Assembly (NCBI RefSeq): GCF_000816845.1 | Contig: NZ_CP006877.1 | Location: 1,307,501-1,371,500, forward strand | Direction of reading: 5' to 3' | DNA: 64,000 nt | Source of the DNA: Rhizobium gallicum bv. gallicum R602sp | GTDB taxonomy: Bacteria > Pseudomonadota > Alphaproteobacteria > Rhizobiales > Rhizobiaceae | Shown here: piece after piece, positions 54,579 through 63,860 of the stretch | Layout: each line of letters opens with the position of its first letter | Position numbering within the stretch: position 1 is the first letter of the stretch | Notes under the pieces: generated by a model | What the model saw: only the letters and a program-made list of their open reading frames with translations | Told to the model about the DNA's origin: nothing | Databases searched by the model: none | Made by a program: the position numbers and the translations under genes

Positions 54579-55666
54579 TAGCCGTCCTCCTGATGAAGCA
54601 GAATCGTTGCGCCCAGAGCCAGCGCGACGACGACCGGAATCCACGCCGCCACGAAAGGCGGTACGACTCCGCTGCTTCCAAATGCTTTTACAAGCACGTT
54701 GACGACATAAAGCACGAAGCCCGAAAGGATTCCACCCAGAATCACCGACCTCGACTGGTTGAACCGGCTAAATTTTAAAGACACTGTTGCAGCAATGAGA
54801 GTCATCGCGACAAGCAGCAGTGGTTGAGACAGCAATGAGTGAAATTGCGTCTCCAGCGCCTTCGTCGGAACACCGAAGGATTTTGCAATTGCTATTCGAT
54901 TGGAAAGATCAAAAAAAGCAATGGTTTCAGGCGATGTCAGGCGCTCCTGGACGAAGTCCTGTTTCAAATTGGTGCGAAGCTGGACCGTATCCTTGCGGAC
55001 TGCGATTTCGCCCGGCCGGCGCTCGGTAACGTTCTTAAGGAGCCAGTAACCATCTTCCAATTTTGCGGAAGCTGCATCCTGGCGCAGAATCACGCGGCCA
55101 TCCGAATCGAAGTGGATCAAAACGGCATCGATCAGCAGTGTTCCGTTCTGCTGAATCGTACGAGCGCCGATGATGACGTCGTCCTTTCCGCTGATCTGGC
55201 GCAGCCAGGGAACCTGCGGCTTACTGCTTGTGGCCTTCTCCTGGCCGCGCCAATCGGTCTCCACCAGTGCGGCCTGACGCTGGCCCCAGGCCGCGAGCGG
55301 ATTGATGACCGCCATCGTCAGGATGCCGAGCAGGAAGGCGCCGGCGATGAAGGGCGACATGAACTGCCATACCGATATACCGGCTGCGCGTGCCACCACG
55401 AGTTCATACTTGCGGTTCAACCCGATCAGCACCGTCATTCCGACAAAGAGCGCAATGAACGGAACGGTCTGTTGGATGATGAGCGGCAGTCGGACGGCCG
55501 TCATCAACAGGCCGCCGGCAACGGTATAGCCCGGAAGCCCGGACATTCGGCCTGCCGTCTCGCTGAAATCGATAAGAAAGACAATCGAGATGATTCCAAG
55601 GAAGAACCAGATCGTTATCGCAAGATAGCGGCGGAAGAAGTAGCGTCCCAAGGTGCCGAAGATCAT
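54578..55666 (-). CDS. lptG: LPS export ABC transporter permease LptG
   Basis: 362 residues. One of two permeases of the LptB2FG complex that extracts LPS from the inner membrane. YjgP/YjgQ family: six membrane helices, three at each end (LGRYFFRRYLAITIWFFLGIISIVFLIDF at the N-terminus; SRSVILGGILSGFVLYVVNVLVKAFG at the C-terminus), around a periplasmic beta-jellyroll. The start overlaps the lptF stop by 4 nt and the end overlaps lptD by 1 nt. Confidence 0.94.
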   Translation of the reverse strand: MIFGTLGRYFFRRYLAITIWFFLGIISIVFLIDFSETAGRMSGLPGYTVAGGLLMTAVRLPLIIQQTVPFIALFVGMTVLIGLNRKYELVVARAAGISVWQFMSPFIAGAFLLGILTMAVINPLAAWGQRQAALVETDWRGQEKATSSKPQVPWLRQISGKDDVIIGARTIQQNGTLLIDAVLIHFDSDGRVILRQDAASAKLEDGYWLLKNVTERRPGEIAVRKDTVQLRTNLKQDFVQERLTSPETIAFFDLSNRIAIAKSFGVPTKALETQFHSLLSQPLLLVAMTLIAATVSLKFSRFNQSRSVILGGILSGFVLYVVNVLVKAFGSSGVVPPFVAAWIPVVVALALGATILLHQEDG

Positions 55667-56841
55667 GCGCTGCCTCCGGGCGTCTTTCCGACCGCAGAAG
55701 GCAGTCGCCGTTCGATTCTGTGCCAGATGCCGGCGGCACGTTCGCCCACGGCGGCCGGAATCGAAAGGCGCTTGTGCAGATTGAGGAAGCCGCTCGCCGC
55801 GACGCCGGCCACGACCGGAATCGCATAGAGCACGCCGATGTAAAACGGATTGGTGTCGATCTGATTCGCGGCGTAGAACGACGCCCAGCGCAACGCAAAG
55901 GAAAAGGTCAAAGCCGTGACCATCGGGTGCAGGCGCGCCTCGCGATGCGAACGCGCGTCACCGGCGATCGCCAGCGAAATCAGCGCCAAAACGAAAGGCA
56001 GAACCCAGTCCGTCAGCCGTCTGTGAAGTTCGGCGCGGTATGATTGCGGCCTGGCGATGTAATCTTTGTCGGCCGGATCCGGATTGAGCAGGAAGCCCAG
56101 GTCGCGGTCGCTTGCGCGGAGCGTCGCCTGTCCGCGGTTCTGCGTCAGATCGGAGAGATCGAAAGAATAGGAGTCGAATTTGATAATCGAGACGTTGCCG
56201 TCGCGGGCTTTGCGCTGAACCTCGCCGTCGCGCATGATGAGCGAGGTTCCCGTATCATCGACGGCGCCTTCGCGCGCATAATAGATCATGTCGAAGGCAG
56301 GATCGCGCTCGTCGACGACGAACAGGCCCCTCAACACGCGGCCGGCCAGCCGCTCCGAAATCTGCACATAGAGACCCTCATCGATCCTGCGGAAGTTCTT
56401 TTCTTCGATGACGGTGGACAGAAGATCGGCATAGGCCGCCGCAATCATCTGGCGCGCACCGGTCTTTGCCTTCGGCTCGACGACGTTGTCGACGAAGAAG
56501 GAGAACGCGCTAATGACAGCCGCAAGCAGCAGGATTGGCCGGATGATGATGTTCCGCTTGGCACCGGCCGCATCGATAACGGTCAGCTCCGAATCGTTGT
56601 TCATCGTTGTCAGCGTCTGCGTGACACCGATCACAAGGGCGAAGGGCAAGACGACAGGAATAATCGACGGCAGGATCAGCGTCGCAAGCTTGGCGAACGA
56701 GCCGATAGACTGACCGCTATCGGTGACCAGGTTGATGCGCTGCAGGACCTGGGTCGTCCATATGATCGCGAGCACCGGCAGCAGCGCTACGAGAAACATC
56801 TGGCCGACGCGCCGCAATATGTAGATTTCAAGTAGTTTCAT
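55663..56841 (-). CDS. lptF: LPS export ABC transporter permease LptF
   Basis: 392 residues. Partner of LptG. N-terminal MKLLEIYILRRVGQMFLVALLPVLAIIWTTQVLQRINL, then ILPSIIPVVLPFALVIGVTQTLTTMNNDSELTV, a periplasmic domain and C-terminal helices. ATG 56841 gives the family N-terminus; the open frame to 56943 is not protein-like. First gene of the export unit, followed by lptG with a 4-nt overlap. Confidence 0.94.
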   Translation of the reverse strand: MKLLEIYILRRVGQMFLVALLPVLAIIWTTQVLQRINLVTDSGQSIGSFAKLATLILPSIIPVVLPFALVIGVTQTLTTMNNDSELTVIDAAGAKRNIIIRPILLLAAVISAFSFFVDNVVEPKAKTGARQMIAAAYADLLSTVIEEKNFRRIDEGLYVQISERLAGRVLRGLFVVDERDPAFDMIYYAREGAVDDTGTSLIMRDGEVQRKARDGNVSIIKFDSYSFDLSDLTQNRGQATLRASDRDLGFLLNPDPADKDYIARPQSYRAELHRRLTDWVLPFVLALISLAIAGDARSHREARLHPMVTALTFSFALRWASFYAANQIDTNPFYIGVLYAIPVVAGVAASGFLNLHKRLSIPAAVGERAAGIWHRIERRLPSAVGKTPGGSA

Positions 56842-56935
56842 GCCTGCCCTTGAACGCACCTGCGAAGCGGAAGCATCGCAGCAGGAACCATCTAAGCTCT
56901 TTGCTGCGCTTTTGCGACAAGCAGGTGTCAAAATT

Positions 56936-57715
56936 TCATTCAAAATTCAGAATTTTTTGGGCCTGTGTGATGAATTCGGTAAACGCATAGACGCCGGCAA
57001 AAACGACAATCGCCAATAGCCAGCCGAGTACGATATCGGAAAGGTAGTGCGCGCCGAAGGAAAGCCGCATCAGCGGCGTGAGGAAAGAGATCGCCAGAAT
57101 CGGCAGGAATAGTCCGGTTCGTGCCGGCTGTGGTATCAGCATGACGAGACAGAGCAGCCAGCCGGCGCTTGCGGCCTCTCCGGAGACAAACGAGCAGTTC
57201 GAAATGCACTTTCCTGCAAGCGATCCCGCCTGCACGAAATCGAGGGTACCGCCGAAATTGAGGGTCTCGATCGGCCGCGGCCGGCCCCAATGCTCCTTGA
57301 GGATGACGTTCGCGATAAGGCCGGGTCCGAGCAGCAGCGATGCCAGAGCGATCTTGAGATTTCGGGCCCGAAGCGCGTTGAACGTTGCTCCGTGACGCCA
57401 GTAGCACGCGATCAGCATGGCGAGTTGAACGGCCGCCACAACATATGGCAGCCGGAAGAAGATCGTTCTGAGCGTGTCCAAAAAGGCTGTCTGACGGGAG
57501 GGGAAATGTCCGCAAACCTGTGTCGCTGCGTCCGAGGCTTTGCAGGTATCGACGAGAAAGAAATGCCACGAGGCCACGATGTCGACCTGCGGGAAGGTAT
57601 GGAATATTAGAAGCAGCGCCCACCACAGACAGAAGAGGCCGATGAAACTAGCTGCCGCGCTGGGCGGAAAGCGAACTTGGGAGCCGGATAATTTGTCTGC
57701 AAGACTAGCGGTCAC
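56936..57715 (-). CDS. PAP2-family phosphatase, possibly lipid-directed
   Basis: About 259 residues and six membrane helices. The tripartite PAP2 signature: KEHWGRPRP (K-x6-RP), [12 protein letters not shown] (SGH position reads SGE) and [11 protein letters not shown] (R-x5-H-x3-D). The second motif carries Glu instead of the usual catalytic-support His. Membrane PAP2 enzymes remove phosphate from undecaprenyl-PP, phosphatidate, PgpB substrates or lipid A. Its place next to lptF makes a lipid A phosphatase an attractive guess, no more. The start is uncertain: GTG 57715 or TTG 57808. Confidence 0.85.
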   Translation of the reverse strand: MTASLADKLSGSQVRFPPSAAASFIGLFCLWWALLLIFHTFPQVDIVASWHFFLVDTCKASDAATQVCGHFPSRQTAFLDTLRTIFFRLPYVVAAVQLAMLIACYWRHGATFNALRARNLKIALASLLLGPGLIANVILKEHWGRPRPIETLNFGGTLDFVQAGSLAGKCISNCSFVSGEAASAGWLLCLVMLIPQPARTGLFLPILAISFLTPLMRLSFGAHYLSDIVLGWLLAIVVFAGVYAFTEFITQAQKILNFE

Positions 57716-57880
57716 GTCAGGGCATTCTTCTCGTGGTTTTCGGCACCATTTCAAGCACAGTTGCTTTTTGACTCGGTATCGCCGATTTGTCCATGGCTTC
57801 CCGATCAAGCCTTGTTTTCGGCGCTGAAACCCGAAATTATCGCCGCCGGTTGGATTCCGCAGAATCCGAATGGAGAAAAC

Positions 57881-59371
57881 ATGGCAGCCAAATTCGATAT
57901 CTCTTTTTCAAAGTCGGCCAAGATCAGCGGCGGACTGACCATTCTGTTGAAGGCAAGCGACGCCGATTCGGCTGCGGGAGCTGAGATCGCCGACCCGGCC
58001 GGTGTCATCGCCAGAGCCGCAAAAATTGCCAAATTCTCGGCAAAACCGGTGAGTACGCTTGATCTTGTCGCCCCTGAAGGCTCGCCGGCTGAACGCGTCA
58101 TCGTGGTTGGTCTCGGCAAGGCCGAAGAACTGACGGCGCATGACTGGCTGAAGGCTGGCGGTACGGCTGCCTCGAAGATCAAGGGAGCCGAGAAGGCGAT
58201 GGTCTTCATCGACGCGCCAGGCGTTGGCGTCGATGCCAGGGCCGGGGCCGATTTCGCGCTCGGCATGCTGCTGCGGGGCTACAGCTTCGACACCTACAAG
58301 ACGAAGAAGACCGATGATGAGGACAAGGCGAGCGGCAAGGCCAAGGTTACTATCGTTACCGCCGATGCGGCTGGCGCAAGGAGGGCCTTTGCCGATGCCG
58401 AAACTGTCGCCGATGGCGTCAACCTGGCGCGCGATCTCGTGAACGAACCGCCGAACGTTCTTGGCCCCGTCGAGTTCGCCGCGAAGGCAAAGGAACTCGA
58501 AAAGCTCGGTGTCGAGGTCGAAATCCTGACGGAGCGCGAGATGAAGCGCCTCGGCATGGGGGCGCTGCTCGGCGTCGCCCAGGGTTCCGTCCGTCCGCCG
58601 CGCCTTGCCATCATGCAGTGGAAGGGCGGAAAGGCCAAGGAGCGTCCCGTCGCCTTCATCGGCAAGGGCGTCGTCTTCGATACAGGCGGCATCTCGATCA
58701 AGCCGGCAGCGGGCATGGAAGACATGAAGGGCGATATGGGCGGTGCGGCGGCCGTTACCGGCCTCATGCATGTGCTTGCGGCGCGCAAGGCGGCCGTCAA
58801 CGCGGTCGGCATCATCGGCCTTGTCGAGAACATGCCGGACGGCAATGCCCAACGCCCAGGTGATATCGTCACCTCGATGTCCGGCCAGACGATCGAAGTT
58901 ATCAACACCGATGCCGAGGGCCGTCTCGTGCTCTGCGACGCGCTTTGGTACTGCAACGACCGCTTCAAGCCGCAGTTCATGGTCAACCTTGCGACGCTGA
59001 CAGGCGCTGTCGTCGTGGCGCTCGGCAGCGTCTATGCCGGCCTGTTTTCGAATGACGACACGCTTGCCGGCCAGTTGACGGAAGCCGGCTTCTCCACAAG
59101 CGAGAAGGTCTGGCGCATGCCGCTCGGCAAGGAATACGACAAGATGATCGACAGCAAGTTCGCCGACATGAAAAACACCGGCGGTCGCTATGCAGGTTCG
59201 ATCACGGCGGCGCATTTCCTCAAGCGCTTCGTGCAGGACACCCGCTGGGCGCACCTCGATATCGCGGGCACCGCCATGGGTTCGCCGCTGGATGAGATCA
59301 ACCAGTCCTGGGGCTCCGGCTTCGGCGTCCGCCTGCTGGATCGCCTGGTGCGCGACCACTACGAAGCCTGA
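57881..59371 (+). CDS. pepA: Leucyl aminopeptidase
   Basis: 496 residues, M17 family. Hexameric zinc/manganese enzyme that releases N-terminal residues from peptides. N-terminal macro-like domain (about 1-170) and a catalytic domain with [29 protein letters not shown] and the signature [13 protein letters not shown] 57881 follows GGAGAA; the frame opens earlier, but the extension is not protein-like. Followed by holC after 6 nt, the standard pepA-holC pair. Confidence 0.96.
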   Translation: MAAKFDISFSKSAKISGGLTILLKASDADSAAGAEIADPAGVIARAAKIAKFSAKPVSTLDLVAPEGSPAERVIVVGLGKAEELTAHDWLKAGGTAASKIKGAEKAMVFIDAPGVGVDARAGADFALGMLLRGYSFDTYKTKKTDDEDKASGKAKVTIVTADAAGARRAFADAETVADGVNLARDLVNEPPNVLGPVEFAAKAKELEKLGVEVEILTEREMKRLGMGALLGVAQGSVRPPRLAIMQWKGGKAKERPVAFIGKGVVFDTGGISIKPAAGMEDMKGDMGGAAAVTGLMHVLAARKAAVNAVGIIGLVENMPDGNAQRPGDIVTSMSGQTIEVINTDAEGRLVLCDALWYCNDRFKPQFMVNLATLTGAVVVALGSVYAGLFSNDDTLAGQLTEAGFSTSEKVWRMPLGKEYDKMIDSKFADMKNTGGRYAGSITAAHFLKRFVQDTRWAHLDIAGTAMGSPLDEINQSWGSGFGVRLLDRLVRDHYEA

Positions 59372-59377
59372 TCGCGC

Positions 59378-59827
59378 ATGACGGAAGTCCTGTTCTATCA
59401 TCTGACCGAATCCAAGCTCGAGGACGCGCTGCCGCCGCTCGTCGACAAGAGCGTCGGGCGCGGCTGGCGTGTCGCGATCCAGGTGAAGGAAACGGCTCGA
59501 AGGGATGCGCTCGACGCGCACCTGTGGACTTTCCGCGAAGACAGCTTTTTGCCGCACGGCACCGACGAGGCTGAATTCGCCGAAGACCAGCCCGTCCTGT
59601 TGACGGCATCGGCCGGAAACGCCAACGCTGCGACCGTGCGTTTCGTCGTCGACGGCGCCGAACCGCCGTCGGTGGACACCTATGATCGCATCGTCTTCAT
59701 GTTCGACGGATACGACCAGGAGCAGCTTGAAGCCGCGCGGGCCGAGTGGAAGAGGCTGAAGAGTGAGGGGCACAGCCTCACCTACTGGCAGCAGACGCCG
59801 CAGGGACGCTGGGAGAAGAAGGCCTGA
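59378..59827 (+). CDS. holC: DNA polymerase III chi subunit
   Basis: 149 residues. Part of the clamp-loader complex; binds SSB and psi. VLFYHLTESKLEDALPPLVDKSVGRGWRVAIQV at the N-terminus, LDAHLWTFREDSFLPHG and a YDRIVFMFDGYDQEQLEAARAEWK motif, all typical HolC. Translation is probably coupled to pepA (6-nt gap). Convergent with the GrpB-family gene, 9 nt away. Confidence 0.95.
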   Translation: MTEVLFYHLTESKLEDALPPLVDKSVGRGWRVAIQVKETARRDALDAHLWTFREDSFLPHGTDEAEFAEDQPVLLTASAGNANAATVRFVVDGAEPPSVDTYDRIVFMFDGYDQEQLEAARAEWKRLKSEGHSLTYWQQTPQGRWEKKA

Positions 59828-59836
59828 CCGCCCGGG

Positions 59837-60388
59837 TCAGACAAGACCGCCGTCCCTCACGACCTTGTCGATGAAGCCCTTCTTCGAGGCGGTATAAGCG
59901 GCGCGATTTTGGGCATATTTCCGCGCAAGATCGATCTTCAGCTCTTCATAGGCCTGGACGAGAATGGGATCGCTGCGAAGCCTATCGCGAAAAAGGATGT
60001 TCCGCTTCCAATTGTGACCCTGATATTCGACGATATGGGCGAGGTGCGTGCGCGTCTCGCCCTTGATGCCGCGGCCGAAGATGTAGTCGTCGGGCACGAT
60101 ATCGGCTCCAGCATAATCGTAGCCGATCTGTTCCATCGGGCCGATACAGGTCGCTCCGTCCTCGAAACGTCTGACGCCGATCAGAATGTCGATGATTGGT
60201 TTTGCTTTGATCGCCGGGATGGCGGTGCTGCCGAAATGCTGGATGTCGAGCGCCAGAGATCCGAGCGCACCTCGGATCCTAGCCTCTTCCAGCGCATAGG
60301 CTTCCCGCCATCTCGCGTCGGGAGCGGCGAGCGTGACGGTCAGATGCCGCACGCCCAACCCAAAAGATTCGTCTTGCTCCTGCTGCAT
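59837..60388 (-). CDS. GrpB family (UPF0157) protein
   Basis: 183 residues. Family hallmark QHFGSTAIPAIKAKPIIDILIGV near residues 48-70, in a nucleotidyltransferase-like fold with the IIDI acidic pair, and HIVEYQGHNWKRNILFRDRLRSDP later. GrpB proteins are uncharacterised relatives of nucleotidyltransferases and sometimes fused to CoaE; no function is assigned. The start at ATG 60388 is reasonable although about 15 leading residues may be extra. Confidence 0.9.
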   Translation of the reverse strand: MQQEQDESFGLGVRHLTVTLAAPDARWREAYALEEARIRGALGSLALDIQHFGSTAIPAIKAKPIIDILIGVRRFEDGATCIGPMEQIGYDYAGADIVPDDYIFGRGIKGETRTHLAHIVEYQGHNWKRNILFRDRLRSDPILVQAYEELKIDLARKYAQNRAAYTASKKGFIDKVVRDGGLV

Positions 60389-60472
60389 GGTATTGGACGT
60401 CCTTGGGCGAGGGTCGATCTTGCCACTCTAACAGTCAACGGTAGCACTGGCAGCCGGCCGACGATCCGTCGG

Positions 60473-61399
60473 TCAGTCGTGGAATGCTTCCACGAACTTC
60501 CGCTTGCCGAGCATGAAGGCGTCGGCAACGTGACGTAAAGGTGCGAGGTCGACATCCGACTTGCCTGCCCTGATGATCTCTGCGAAGCGCCGGTAGAGCG
60601 CCGGATATTCCTCTTCCGGAGCGGAGAATTTCAGTTCGCCGTTGACCGAAAGCTTCGATCCGCCTTCCGCAAGCTCCATCTTGCCGGCCGCCGTCTCGGC
60701 AATGATATCCCAACTCTGTTTGCCGGTTTGGCGCCAGTCGAATTCGCCGTGAACCGGAACATCGTCGGCATTCTTGAAATGCATGTCGGCCGCAATCGGC
60801 GCGTCGCGGTTTTCCGGAAACTCCAGCGTGGCGCTCGTCAGGAAGATCGCCTTCGGCAGGATATGGGTGACGATTGACAGCGCATTGATACCCGGATCGA
60901 AAACACCGAGCCCGCCCGCCTGCCAGATCCAGTCCTGATTCGGATGCCAGTGGCGCACGTCCTCCTTCCAGATGACGTGGACGCTTTCGATCTTCGTCGA
61001 GGCGAGGAAGGCCTTGGCGGCCTCGACCGCAGCCGCATAGCGCGAATGCCAGCTTGCAAAGAGCGAGCCGCCTTTTTCGGCGGCCAGCGCTTCAAGGTCG
61101 GCGACCTCGCTCAGGGTCGCGCCCGGCGGCTTTTCGAGGAAGACGTGCTTGCCGGCACAAAGCGCCTTATGGGCTGCCTCGTAGCGAAATTGCGGAGGCA
61201 TGCAAAGCGAAACGGCGTCGATCTCAGGCACGGCCTCGAGCATGGCCTCGATGCTTGTGAAGCTCTGGATGCCGTCGACGGTGCCGTGGCGGCTTGCCGT
61301 CGCGACAAGCTTGAAATCCGGATTCTTGGCGATCGAGGGGAGGTGCTGGTCGCGGACGATTTTGCCGACGCCGACGATGGCGAGGTTGATGGGTGACAT
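60473..61399 (-). CDS. Gfo/Idh/MocA oxidoreductase, possible D-galactose 1-dehydrogenase
   Basis: 308 residues. N-terminal Rossmann fold (NLAIVGVGKIVRDQHLPSIAKNP), the conserved EKPPGATLSEV (EKP motif, active-site Lys) and a C-terminal substrate domain with WIWQAGGLGVFDPGINAL. The overall sequence type resembles rhizobial/Pseudomonas D-galactose 1-dehydrogenases, which oxidise galactose (or arabinose) with NAD(P). The substrate call is from memory of the family and is not proven. Single gene. Confidence 0.88.
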   Translation of the reverse strand: MSPINLAIVGVGKIVRDQHLPSIAKNPDFKLVATASRHGTVDGIQSFTSIEAMLEAVPEIDAVSLCMPPQFRYEAAHKALCAGKHVFLEKPPGATLSEVADLEALAAEKGGSLFASWHSRYAAAVEAAKAFLASTKIESVHVIWKEDVRHWHPNQDWIWQAGGLGVFDPGINALSIVTHILPKAIFLTSATLEFPENRDAPIAADMHFKNADDVPVHGEFDWRQTGKQSWDIIAETAAGKMELAEGGSKLSVNGELKFSAPEEEYPALYRRFAEIIRAGKSDVDLAPLRHVADAFMLGKRKFVEAFHD

Positions 61400-61517
61400 G
61401 GCTGAAGCTCGCGTTCGGTGTTTCGCTCAAAAGTATGATTTATTGGGCGGTGTTTTATCAGAATGTTACCGCCGGGCAAGCGGCCTTGTCACGTGCAGAT
61501 CGACAAAGGCGCCACAC

Positions 61518-63401
61518 CTAGCCCGCCATGGCGTCCTCATATTCGGCCGAAAGCTCCAGCCACTGTTCTTCGGCGGCTGCGAGCTTTGCGGCTGCCTCGC
61601 CACGCTGCTTGGCTTTCTCGCTGGCCTTTGCCGGCGCCTTTTCGTAGAGCGCCGGATCGGCCAGCTCCGCATCGAGCTCTCGAATCTGTTTCTCCAGCTT
61701 CGCCGTCAATGATTCGATTTCGTTGATCTTTTTCCTGAGCGGCGCGAGCGAGGCGCGTCTGCCGGCATTCGCCTTGCGCTGATCCGCCTTGGAGGAGGGC
61801 TCTTCGCTCAGATCAGGCCTTTCGTCTTTTTTTTTGCCCGAAGAGACGACGAGGTTGCGGTATTCCTCCATATCGCCCTCGAAATTCGAAACTGTGCCGT
61901 TATTGACCAGCCAGAGACGGTCGACCGTCGCCTCGATAAGATGGCGGTCATGCGAGATGAGGATGACGGCGCCATCGTAGTCGTTAAGGGCTTCTATCAA
62001 AGCGCGGCGGCTGTCGATGTCCAGGTGGTTGGTCGGCTCGTCGAGAATGAGAAGGTTCGGCGCGTGGAATGCGGCAAGCCCCATCAGCAGGCGGGCCTTC
62101 TCGCCACCAGAAAGATCCTTGGCAGCGGTTGACATCTTCTCCGTCGAAAGCCCCATCTGCGCCACGCGGGCGCGGACCTTGGCCTCGGGCGCTGCGGGCA
62201 TCAGGCGGCGCACATGCTCGACCGGCGACTCGTTGGGGACGAGATCGTCGAGTTGGTGCTGGGCGAAAAAGCCGATCTTCAGGCTCGGTGCGAGTTTGAT
62301 GTCGCCGCTTTCGGCCGAGAGCCGGCCGGCGATGAATTTTGCGAAGGTCGACTTGCCGTTGCCGTTGGCGCCGAGCAGCGCGATGCGGTCGTCGTTGTCG
62401 ATGCGAAGGCTGATGTTCTTGAGGATCGGCTTGCCCGGTTGGTAACCGACGGCGCCGCTCTGGATGGCGACGATCGGCGATGCCGGCTGCTTTTCCGGTT
62501 CCGGGAAAGTGATCGGCTGCACATGATTTTCGATCACCGCGGCGACCGTGCCCATGCGTTCCAGCGCCTTGACGCGGCTCTGCGCCTGGCGCGCCTTGGA
62601 GGCCTTTGCCTTGAAGCGGTCGATGAAACTCTGCAGATGTTTGCGCGCGGCCTCGTTCTTGGCTTTCGCTTTCGTCTGCAATTCGTCGGCTTCCGCCTTC
62701 TGCCGCTCGAACTGATCGTAGCCGCCGCGGTAGAAGGTCAGCTTCTTCTGGTCGAGATGGACGATCGAATTGACGGCATTGTTCAGAAGGTCGCGGTCAT
62801 GGCTGATGATGATGACCGTGTGCGGATATCGCCGCACATAGTCTTCCAGCCAGAGCGTACCTTCGAGGTCGAGATAGTTCGTCGGCTCGTCGAGAAGCAG
62901 CAGATCGGGTTCGGCAAAGAGCACTGAGGCAAGGGCCACGCGCATGCGCCAGCCGCCGGAGAAGGCCGAGGCAGGGCGCTGCTGGGCATCCTGATCGAAG
63001 CCGAGGCCGGCAAGAATGCTTGCCGCCCGCGCCTCTGCCGAATGCGCATCGATATCGACAAGGCGCATCTGGATTTCCGCAATCCGGTGCGCATCGGTCG
63101 CGAGCTCGGATTCGGCAAGCAGCGCGGCGCGCTCTTTGTCGGCGGATAGCACGATCTTGATCAGCGAATCTTCCGTGCCCGGTGCTTCCTGCGCCACCTG
63201 GCCGATGCGTGCGTTCTTCGGTATGGAAACTGAGCCTGTTTCTGCGCCGAGATCGCCCGTGATGATCCTGAAAAGCGTCGATTTGCCCGCGCCGTTCCGC
63301 CCCACAAGGCCAGCCTTCGTGCCCGCCGGAAGCGTCACGCTGGCATTGTCGAGGAGAAGGCGCCCGGCGATGCGGGCCGAAATGTCGGTAATCGTGATCA
63401 T
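61518..63401 (-). CDS. ABC-F family ATPase (Uup/EttA-like)
   Basis: 627 residues with two ATP-binding cassettes and no membrane domain. Walker A GRNGAGKST and GANGNGKST; signatures FSGGWRMRVALA and LSGGEKARLLMGLA; Walker B LLLDEPTNYLD and LILDEPTNHLD; a charged linker (about 235-295) and a C-terminal coiled coil (about 535-620). ABC-F proteins act on the ribosome in translation control. The C-terminal coiled coil suggests the Uup/YheS type. ATG 63401; it diverges from the TnpB relic and ndk. Confidence 0.93.
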   Translation of the reverse strand: MITITDISARIAGRLLLDNASVTLPAGTKAGLVGRNGAGKSTLFRIITGDLGAETGSVSIPKNARIGQVAQEAPGTEDSLIKIVLSADKERAALLAESELATDAHRIAEIQMRLVDIDAHSAEARAASILAGLGFDQDAQQRPASAFSGGWRMRVALASVLFAEPDLLLLDEPTNYLDLEGTLWLEDYVRRYPHTVIIISHDRDLLNNAVNSIVHLDQKKLTFYRGGYDQFERQKAEADELQTKAKAKNEAARKHLQSFIDRFKAKASKARQAQSRVKALERMGTVAAVIENHVQPITFPEPEKQPASPIVAIQSGAVGYQPGKPILKNISLRIDNDDRIALLGANGNGKSTFAKFIAGRLSAESGDIKLAPSLKIGFFAQHQLDDLVPNESPVEHVRRLMPAAPEAKVRARVAQMGLSTEKMSTAAKDLSGGEKARLLMGLAAFHAPNLLILDEPTNHLDIDSRRALIEALNDYDGAVILISHDRHLIEATVDRLWLVNNGTVSNFEGDMEEYRNLVVSSGKKKDERPDLSEEPSSKADQRKANAGRRASLAPLRKKINEIESLTAKLEKQIRELDAELADPALYEKAPAKASEKAKQRGEAAAKLAAAEEQWLELSAEYEDAMAG

Positions 63402-63431
63402 GCGCGGCGTTTTGGCCGAAAGCCGCGATCA

Positions 63432-63612
63432 AGGCAAGACCGTGGCGGCAACCTCGTGAATGTCGATGCGAGATACACGTCCTGTGACCTGTTTCGAATG
63501 CGGGTCGAAGGACAAGGCAAACCGCGAAAACCAAGCGAAGTTCCTCTTCCTCTCCTGCCGACACGCAGACAGTGCCGACGTCAACGGGGCTGTCAACGTC
63601 CTGGCGGCTTGA
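63432..63612 (+). pseudogene. Relic of a TnpB (IS605/IS1341-type) C-terminus
   Basis: Two frames join to give the TnpB end: GGNLVNVDARYTS (63444-63482) and, after a +1 shift, TCFECGSKDKANRENQAKF with LFLSCRHADSADVNGAVNVLAA (ending TGA 63610-63612). The first matches the VDxRYTSQ strand before the zinc ribbon; the second contains the first Cys pair (CFEC), one remaining Cys of the second pair and the last RuvC Asp (ADVN). Everything upstream of this point is missing. A TGA at 63457-63459 closes the second frame on its left. Clearly non-functional as a protein. Confidence 0.82.
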
Positions 63613-63714
63613 ACACGGCCATCGAAGGCGCTTAACCCGTCTCCCGAGAACGCGAAAGGGCGGCCTGGGCCGCCGCTGAAAATCCCCGTCCTTTCGGGCG
63701 GGGAAGATGTGAAG
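63613..63714 (+). ncRNA. Omega-RNA-like 3' end / right end of the IS605-type relic
   Basis: Directly after the TnpB stop are two strong hairpins: GGCGGCC-TG-GGCCGCC (63659-63674) and CCCCGTCC-TTTC-GGGCGGGG (63684-63703, one G-U pair), then GAAGATGTGAAG. In IS605/IS1341 elements this position holds the transposon right end and the 3' scaffold of the omega-RNA, typically ending in a CCCCG/CGGGG hairpin plus a GATGTCAA-like tail; bases after the tail act as guide. No left end or intact tnpB is present. Whether it is transcribed is unknown. Confidence 0.6.
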
Positions 63715-63860
63715 ACTTGATTCGAGCGCTGCCTTGATCTTCATGAAGGCAGCGGCCGCACCATGACAACGGCGTGAAATTGCCGCGTCCCCCTTGTTTT
63801 CGGGACTAGGGGCGGATAAAGACCGCCCACTTTTCCCGCTAAACCAGAGGATTTGACCCA
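63715..63860 (+). other. ndk upstream region
   Basis: 146 bp between the relic's right end and ndk. It includes a hairpin GCTGCCTT/AAGGCAGC (about 63730-63755) and must hold the ndk promoter. The spacing to the ATG includes an AGAGGA-like box at about 63846-63851. No gene. The first about 20 bases are what an omega-RNA would use as guide if the element were still expressed. Confidence 0.45.

Noticed and set aside
57908..59773. A 621-codon minus-strand open frame
   Set aside because: Antisense to pepA and holC, both certain genes; composition is typical of a GC-rich shadow frame.
63725..63756. Hairpin GCTGCCTT/AAGGCAGC as a terminator
   Set aside because: No T-run follows on either strand and no gene ends next to it.
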